From positions 1 through 13,369 of the forward strand of contig JAZUBK010000044.1 in NCBI GenBank assembly GCA_045638465.1: a stretch of DNA of 13,369 nt, in the 5' to 3' direction. Each line of letters begins with the position of its first letter. The first letter of the stretch is position 1. Shown here piece after piece: positions 1-8,900 of this stretch. The notes below the pieces were generated by a model that did not search any database, was not told the origin of the DNA, and saw only the letters and a list, made by a program, of their open reading frames with translations. The position numbers and the translations under genes are program-made. This DNA is from CAKVLS01 sp045638465. Lineage in GTDB: Bacteria > Bacillota > Clostridia > Christensenellales > UBA1242.

Positions 1-2939
1 TGGCTACGATCCGACTTGTTTTGGATAGTACCACTATTTTGTAATACACCACCAATGTTAATACCAGCAATACCACCGATATATGTTGGAGTACCTGTAT
101 ACAAATGTTGGTTACCCCAAGTAATATTGTTTGTTCCTGTAACAAATGATTCTAGGTAATTATCAAGAGATGCTTGAGTTGCCTTGTCATATGTTACTTC
201 TGTTTGATCAATAAATCCATAGTTAATCGCAGCTATACCACCGGCAGCAATATCACCTTTGATATAGTGTAATTCACTCTTAGTATAAGCCTCAAATGAA
301 GCTTCACGGATAAATGTTTCTTCACCAATAAATCCGAACAAACCACCAGCATAACCTGCCTCAACGCTTGTTGCGTTGTCTGAGTGAAGTGTAACGCTAG
401 ACATAATGTGAGTTCTTAGTTGAGCTACACTCAATGCTCTTGCGTTTACGTTATCTAAGCTTTCGCTTATAGCGTCTTCACCAGCACTCAAGAATGCTTG
501 TTTTAGATCGATTACACCAGCGATACCACCAGCATAAGAAACATTTTTCTTCAAATATTGTAGTCTTAAATTATAGTCGCTAGAATATGGATTAATTCTT
601 GCAGGAGGTATAATCAAAGCCCAAATTTCGCCAGATTTGATAATGTTTTGGCTACTAATTACGTCAAATGTTGAGAATGCAGAAACGTTAACGTTGATAT
701 TATTGATATAGTGCATATTATATTCGTCACCAGATACGATAATACCAGCAAGACCACCAACGTAGTTTTTACCAGATACTGCTGAATCCTCTGCTTTTAC
801 AGGTTCTATAGCAGCACCGATATTGATGTTGTTGATGTCACTTTCTACAGCGATACCAGTAAGACCACCAACAGCTACGCCGTTTGTTGAGTTTACAGAT
901 CTAATAGTAAGTGTTAGGTTTTTAACACCAACGCCATTTAGAACTTTAAACAAACCAAAAGCTGTGTTAGATTCTGAGTCGTCACTGATAAGAATATTTG
1001 AGATAGCAAGGTTGTTACCATCAAGTACTGACTTTCCGTTAATTGGAGAAGTATATTCAAAACTTGTTGATAGCGGAGTAAGTGTAGAGAAATCGATATT
1101 ATTAACAAGTCTTAGGTTTCCAGTATATTTAACGTTTACATTTTCAAAAGGAACTGTAACGTTCAAAATGTTTTGGAATACCTTATTGTAATCTTCTGCA
1201 GAAGTTACAATTTGTGGGTTAATGTCAGAACCTTTTTCATATCCCAAAGCATAAATGTAAGAATAGTCTGCCTCACCGTCCATGCTATCAGCATTTGGTT
1301 TTAGCACTCTTACAGAAATTGCTACTTTGTTTGTAGAAATAAGTTCTGGATAACCGTAATCGTTTTGTCCATCTTCGCCTTCTTGTGAGCTTGTAGTAAT
1401 AGTTTTCATTGCCCAAACTGCACCAGATTGCATACCTTCATAGTAGTTGTTGTTATCAAAACTGAATCCTGCAAATGTATCTTTGATAATAAATTCATTA
1501 CCAACGCTTACAGTTGCATCTTCTTCGCCCTCACCTTCTTCACTCATAGAGTCATCGTTCATTTGTGAAATGTCGTAGGCTGGGTCATTTTCGTTATAGA
1601 TTTCCTCGTTCTTTTCAATTAGGTAGTAGCACTTATTAACAGTTGCTTCTTCACCATTTTGAACGTCACCTGAAGAACTATTTACCCCGATAAATGGACC
1701 GTGAGTACTGATGCTTGATTTGATTTTGCTTATAGAATAAGAAGTATTGATGCTTCCTTCTTCTAGGTTGCTGAAAGCAAATCCACCAGCATTTAGGTTA
1801 CCATATTCGGTTAGTGTTGAGTTGCTTGAAATGTTATGTCTATTTGCTGCAAATGAGTAGTCACCATTTAGACAAATATTAGAATAACAGTTTTGGATAT
1901 ATCCAGTGTTTGCATAAACAAATCCACCGATATTACCATTTGAGTAAACACCACCACCAAGTTTTCTGTTTGGATTGATTAGGCTTAGAGAAACTACATA
2001 GTTGTTTCCGCCGTTGTTAGGGTCTTTTGCAAGTTGAGTAAGACCTGTACCAGAAGCTTGGTTTTGGATTAGGTACTCTTCTTCTTCCCAACCAGCAGAA
2101 TATGAGCTATATACTGCGCCTGAGTTTACTGCTACAAAACCGCCAGTTTTGGTATAGTTTGAACCATAAGAAGAAATTTCAAGTTGTCCATTACCAAAGT
2201 ATGAACTACTGATTGTTCCTTCGTTTACAGCAGCAAAGCCACCAATATTACCAGAACCTTCTAGTTTGAAGATGGTAACTGGAGCTGTATATCTGTAAAT
2301 TTGTAGGTTAGGGTTTGTACCGTTATAATCGTCAGCTTGAATTTCTACATACTCTACATAGTTTCTACCTACACGGCTATTTGTAATAACACCTGTTGAA
2401 GTGTTTTGACCTACAAGACCACCAATGTTAGCAGTTACTGCTGTACCATTTACTTGAACTGCAGTATAAATGTTGTATGTATAACCTAAGTGACCATACA
2501 TTGTTTGTGTTCTGTCATCGTTTGAAATACCAGTATATGAATCATAAATATCTCTATCATATACAGATATTACATCACAGTTTGTAATGATACCATTGTT
2601 AACACCTGCAATACCACCAAAGTTGATTGTAGTGTAGTTGTTTAGCATCATTGGGTTTGCTTTGTTATTTGGAAGAGCAACAATTACGTTTTTGATAACT
2701 GCATTACTTGCTACTGAACTAAATAAACCAATGTTTATTGAAGAAGAAGACATAGATTCTGCATTGCTATCATATGCAAAGTTGCTTATTGTAATAACTT
2801 TGTTATTTCCGTCAAAACCAGCAATATTTGTTGCGATTGGGTTAAATGGAGTTGTAATATCAAGGTCATTCATCAAGATATAGTTTCCATTTTCAGCCAT
2901 AGCAAGTAATTCTTCTACAGTATAAATTGGTGTTGGCAA
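1..2939 (-). repeat. Protein repeats: GLUG modules 2 and 3 of the giant lipoprotein, cut by window edge
   Basis: Residues about 2420-3398. Module 2 opens with PTPIYTVEELLAMAENGNYI and LMNDLDI (Asp2444 and Asp2446). It carries cores such as FGGIAGVNNGIITN, NIGGLVGQNTSTG, NIGGFAAVNEG, KTGGFVAVNSG, NIGGFVYANTG and NAGGFAFSN, and closes near residue 2949 with AVWAMKTI and DYGYPELIS. Module 3 follows with almost no spacer: PQIVTSAEDYNKVF, LVNNIDFSTLTPLST (Asp3035), AFGLFKV, then AVGGLTGI, YVGGLAGI, YAGGIAGVI, YAGGLFGF, AAGGIAAINYG and YIGGIAGINIGG. Its closing segment is not reached. An acidic stretch (SEEGEGEED, about residues 2880-2890) sits inside module 2. Confidence 0.8.
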
Positions 2940-5900
2940 ATCATCTGTAGAGTCTACCATTACTTGTGCAACAAATGGGATTTGAATAAGTGCTGGATAT
3001 AAGCAGTACTCATCAACAGTTTCTGCAAAACAAAGTTCGCCGTCGTTGTTGTAGTAAGCATATGCTTTAAGCATCAAGTCTGCGCTACCAGAAACAGTAG
3101 ATCCGATAAGTGAGATACTAGCAAGACCTTCTCCGTCTCCGCTTGAGATCTTCTTAATATCGATACCAAATGGAAGGCTCAAAGCTCTGTTATCAAGGTT
3201 TGTAACCTCACCATTTTTGTATACATATTTCCAATAAGCAATAGTATTGCTTTCAGTCATTTGTCTAGATAGAACTGTAGACAATCTGCTCATTACACCA
3301 GTTTCTGCACAACCTTTCAAAGTTGCTTGAAGTTGTTGAGAACTTGAAATTGTAAACAATAGTTTGTTGTCTACTGCTTTTTCGATAATTGTTTCATCAA
3401 TAACCGCATCAACAACCAATATATCAGTAGAAGCAGATACTGTTTCCATTCTGCCCTCTACAGAGATTGTGTAAAAGGCTGTAATTCTAATCTTGTCACC
3501 AGCTTGTGCGTTTTCTGACAATACAATTTGACCTTGTCTTTCTGCAATTTCGCTAAAGATAGCTACGCCTTCTGTACCAGTATCAATACCATGTTTGATA
3601 ATAGTATAATCCATTGATACATCATAGTCGCCATCTACAATAGCTGTAACTGTTACAACGTCTTTTTGTAGTCCGCCACTTTCAGTTTCTCTTGTACCTA
3701 GTGCGATATAATTACGTGAAGTTTCAAAAGAAAGTGCTGGAAGATATGTTGTTTCAAATTCTCTTGTATAAACCTTTTCTGAACCATCTGCATATACAGC
3801 AGTAATCCATACAGGGAAAGAATCTAACTCATAAATTGTGTTACTTGTCAAAAGTTCAATATATAGGTTTCCATCAAATTCATAGATGTTTTGGATATCG
3901 ATAATGTCAAGTGTATTGTTAGAATCTTCTAATACCTCATCAATTCTGTCTGTTACAGTGCCGTTTGACAATGTATAGTCTGTTCTGATGAAGTTTGATA
4001 GTCTATTTAGTTTTAGACCATTTTCGATTTTTTCTGCGTTTGTTCCAAAGATATATGACATACCAGAAGCACCTGCTGATTTGTCTTTGTACAATTGTGC
4101 AAAGTTAATATATGGCATAGCTTCAGGTGTTGTTTCTATCTTATAGTATTCTACACCAGCAAAGTCTGGGAATACATTTACACTAATAAGGCCTAGTTTT
4201 CCTGGAACAATCTTATCTACTGGTTTTTCTTGGAAGATATAGCTATCTGTTCCTGCAGCAGTGATTTCTGTTCCTTCTAGTACTCTATAGTTGTCCTCCA
4301 TTGTTAATACAACTTGAGGAATTACCACTACTCTAACCTCTCTTACAAGGCTTGGGGTAGTCTCTGCAGTAAATCTAAATGTATAACCAACAGCTTGAGT
4401 GTAATACTTTTTGTTGTCGTCAACTTTTAGACAAAGTGTAGCAGAATAATTGTCAGTTCCCATCAAGAAAGTTGTTTCGATGTAGTTGATGTCAAACATA
4501 AAGCCTATTTCGTTAAGTTTTTGTTGACCTTCGCTTTCTGCACCACCAACAATACTATGTAGGATACCTGATTTGTTAATTTCTATGCTTGTTCCAATCT
4601 TTCTGATGATATTGCCTTTGTCATCAATAATCTCAAGGTTTACGCCATCTATTTTTGCATCAGAGATAAGGTCTATCTCTAGATATTGTGGGGCATAAGC
4701 AGTAAGTTCTTTACCTGAGTTTGGACTAATAACAAGGTCTGTAGCACCAGTATAAATTGAAAAGCTAAATGTCTTTTTACCATTTTCTGGAAGTGTTGAG
4801 AATGGATTAAATTTAAATGTTTCGTATGTTAATCCATTTACAGTATATCTAACATTAATTCCTGAGATGAAAGACAATGTTTGTTCGGTCTCTGTTTCCT
4901 TCAAAGCAGTAATAATGTCTGTTGTAGTATCGATAGAGATAAACTCTTCAACTCCTGCTGGAATTGTATATTCGATAAAGTAAGAAGAATTAACTTTTAC
5001 TTTCTTGCCATGTTCGTCATAGTCATAGAAAGTTGGGAATAATTTTTGGTTAGTGCCTTTTTTGATATCAAGCACTGTATCTTCATCAAGAAGATTTGTT
5101 GTTAGGTTAGAATCACTAAACAAAGATACTTCTGAAACCTTAGGAATAATTACTACTGTGATTGTGCAATTTGCATTTAGGTTAAGTACTGATGTAAATG
5201 TCAACACAACATTTCCTGTACCTTTAACCAACAATACACCGTCTTCTTGAACTTCTACAATATTGTTTGCTGATGAAGAAACCCTCAAAGCAGATGATTT
5301 AATAGAACTTGGTTCCCAAGTAAATGTTAGCAAATCTTTAATCTTATATTCGTTTCTTTCTGGGTTTACTGAATGAGTAAGCAACAATACTGTATCTTTA
5401 ATTTTAATAAATCTATCGTCACTTCTTGATGCAGAAACTTTGGCAGAAACTGCAGTTGGAGTTTGTTTAATAAAGTAAACATCTCTTTCCAATAGATTTG
5501 ATTTGTATTTGATAACTGGGAATTTAACACCATTTTTGATGTTAAGGCTTGTACCTAATTGCCAGTTTGCAGCAGCAGCTGGATTAAATGCTGACAAGTT
5601 TGGTTGAGTTACTACGTTTCTAATAACTGAAGTGTCGCTTGTGTTGAAATAGTTGTTAACGTCTCTACCAACTGGGCTTTCGTAAGCAGTAGTAAAGAAG
5701 AATCTGATTACATTGTCTGCAACTGATGGTTTAGGAGCTGAAGCACTTGAATTTAGCAAACCTACAGCACCACCTGTTTTTCCTGCTGGAGTTTTAACAA
5801 AGTTACCTAGATAGTAAGCATCAGAGATTGATGCGTTTTGTTCCATCGCACCTGCGATACCACCTGCATAACTTCCGTCTTGTGCAGCAGAAGTATAGAT

Positions 5901-8900
5901 TGACAATGTAGAATATACAAATTGTACATGGCTGTTTTGTGATAGATAACCTACTACACCACCCACATACATCTTGCTTGAGTTACCGCCGTTATAGATA
6001 TCGGCTTTTTGACTAGATGTAAATGTAGATTGTTCTACAAATGATACTGCATAAGCAAAGGTCATTGTAGTTTGTTCCATAAAACCAACTACGCCACCAA
6101 CACAATGTGTACCATTAATTAAGACATCTCCACCAAGGATTGTTTCTTGGTAGTTTTCTACTTTAACCAAATTGATCATGGCGCTTTTTGTATAACCAAT
6201 AGCACCACCAACATTTTCAAAACCAGTAATTCTTGCACAAGAACTTGCAGTGTCAAGTACTGTGCTATTTTCTATTTTACCAACGATACCACCTACATTG
6301 TACAAGCCCTCTACACTACCAGCAGATGCTACATTATGTATTCTTCCACCAGCAGTTTTACCAACTACACCACCAGCTGCGGTGTCTCTGTTGCTAAGAC
6401 TTGCACCATAAGGTCCGATATTTGCACTAACGTCTCTACCTTCGCTATTGATAGTTCCGCTAATTGTGTTGCTAATTAAGAATTGGTTTTCTTCTTCTGA
6501 TCCACTAGCAAGGCCAGAACTTTCTTCTTGTGCATGGTATAGACCATATACACCATTGATATAACCCTCGTTATAACCAACCAAACCACCATAGTTTACT
6601 GCACATACGTTTGTATCTCTTACAATCAATCTACCATTAACTGGGTTTGCAGAAGTAAGAGCATCGATAATTTGTGCAACTTCAGCCATGTCTATGCTTT
6701 CTGATTCGCCAGAAGATGATGGAATGGCGCCTTGACTATATCTGATAGAAATGCTCAAGAATGAATCGCTATCACCAACAATTTCGTGGTAACCATCAGG
6801 AACACTTATGTCTTCGATTTCTTCTGCAGTATATTGACGAGCAAATACGCCATCTGAGTTGATTGCAAATGGAGCAAAGTTGTATACATAACCATAGTTT
6901 GCACCAACCATACCACCAACATTGATTGTACTACCAATCTCATCAGTTATAGATGCTTCTACAATAAAGCTTGTTCCTAGTGATACTGCACAGTTTAGAA
7001 CCAAACCTCTATTTTCGGCAACCAGTGCACCAACAGCTACTAGGTTGTTATTGTTAGAAACAAGTGCTGTTGTTACTTGAAGTTCTACGTTAAATACAAG
7101 ACCTGTAATTTCTGTATTTGCAAACAAACCAACATATTCTGCAGTTGTTGAGTTTAGTGTAAGGCCTGTAATTTTGTGATTTTCAGCAAAGATATCTTCG
7201 CCTGTTTTTCTATAATAAATACCGTTTAATGAACCTGAGAAGTTAGCAATTGGCTCCCAATTTCTACCTGACAAATCAATGTCTGATTTTAGCATATAGT
7301 GTTTTGTAGGAGCATTTTTGATTGCTTGTAGTTCATCGGCTGTTTCGATTAGGTATGGGCTGTTTAGCTTACCTGTTTCGATTGTTACATATATTGTTTC
7401 GTATACAAAACCTTCTGTTGGACTAAACATACTATCTTTTGCAAAGATTCTGATAAACAAACTTGTTGGGTCAGAGTCTTCAAGAGTTGGTTTAGAAATG
7501 ATAGTTTTGTTATCTACTGTTACAATAGTTGCTGATGTTACTGGCACTAGTTCGCCATCAACATCATCATATAGAGAGATAAGCAAATCAGAAATAAATA
7601 CATTATCTGGATTTAGTGTAATTTCTAGGCCGAATCTCTCGTCTTCCTTCATATCAAGAAGGTAATAACCTGTATTTACTTTTTCTAGGTTTTCAATGTT
7701 GATTTCTTTTACTTGAGGAGCTCTCAAAACTGTAACTGTACATACAAGACTTACTGAGCTGCCGTATTCTGATACTGTAACTACAATAAGTACTGTTGCC
7801 TCGTCTACACCTTTTGGAAGAGTTGCTCTATATCTACCTCTTGCACCTTCTTGAACTAGTATGTCATTGTTGTTTAGTAGTTCATAAGAAACTGCATTTT
7901 CGTCGTTGTAAATAGTAGCTGTTACTGGTGAGATTTCTGCATATACTTCTACTACAGAATAATCGGCATAATCATAACCTAGTGAATCTGAAGAATAGAT
8001 AGTTGCTACATTACGAGAAAGTTTAATAGATCTTGTTGGAGTAAATACTGTAAGTTCAAAAGAAATTTCTTGAGTTGCTATATTGTATGCAGCATAACCA
8101 TCTGCACCATAATAGAAATCGTAATATTGAATTTTTACAGTTATCATTGTAGAACCAGCGTTTTTGGTAGAGATGATACCTCCACTGCTGATTACTGCTA
8201 CAACTTCGTCTGTTGAAATATATTCTACCTTGATTATACCGCTTACGCTAGGAGCTGTGCTAACGTATAGGTTGAATCTACCACCAGTCTTTGCAGATAC
8301 TGTAAGTAGGTTTTTGCCAAAGTAGTCTGTTTCGGTAATTACTTGGCTAATGGTTGGGTTATCTACAGAAAGATGTGCAGATGTTAGAGGATCAACAACT
8401 TTTACTACTACTCTTTTTGTAAAGCCGTTCTTTGCTATGATAGAAAAGTCTGTAGTTCCGATGCTCTTACCTACTACAAGGTAACTAAATGTATCAATCT
8501 TAGTTACTGTTAAAACTGTAGGGTCGTACTCCGCGATCATACCTGTAATATCTGCATTTGCATTTACGCTAAATGAGATAAGTGTTTCGGTATATTCAGG
8601 ACTATTTGCTTTGTATAGTTTTGCAACATACGCATCTTTGTCAAAGGTAATTTCTTTTACACCATAGTTTGCTGAGATATAGTATTCTGCAATAATAATC
8701 TCATCTTCTACTGATGGTGCACCACCCGCTGCATATGTTATAAATTCTTTGATTTGTGTAGAAAGGATAAGTTTGTAAGTTTTACCTACAGCCTCATCTT
8801 TTGCCTTTAGATAAAAACCATTGTTAGAAAGTATTTCGATACTTCCACTGGTTGTGTCTATCACATTACCTTTGATATCTGTAAAGATAAAGTCTGTCAT

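Noticed and set aside
823..1191. Plus-strand open frame of 122 codons inside the giant gene, and similar plus-strand frames at 2638-2883, 5053-5250, 6147-6479, 7318-7665, 8821-9048 and 9070-9360
   Set aside because: All are antisense to one continuous minus-strand frame with convincing domains. They have no ribosome binding sites I could see and no recognisable protein features.
1..2600. Recurrent ACCACCAA/ATACCACC words suggesting a DNA repeat or CRISPR-like array
   Set aside because: They are irregularly spaced, stay in frame, and translate to the Gly-Gly cores of GLUG repeats, so they are protein repeats with no spacer structure.
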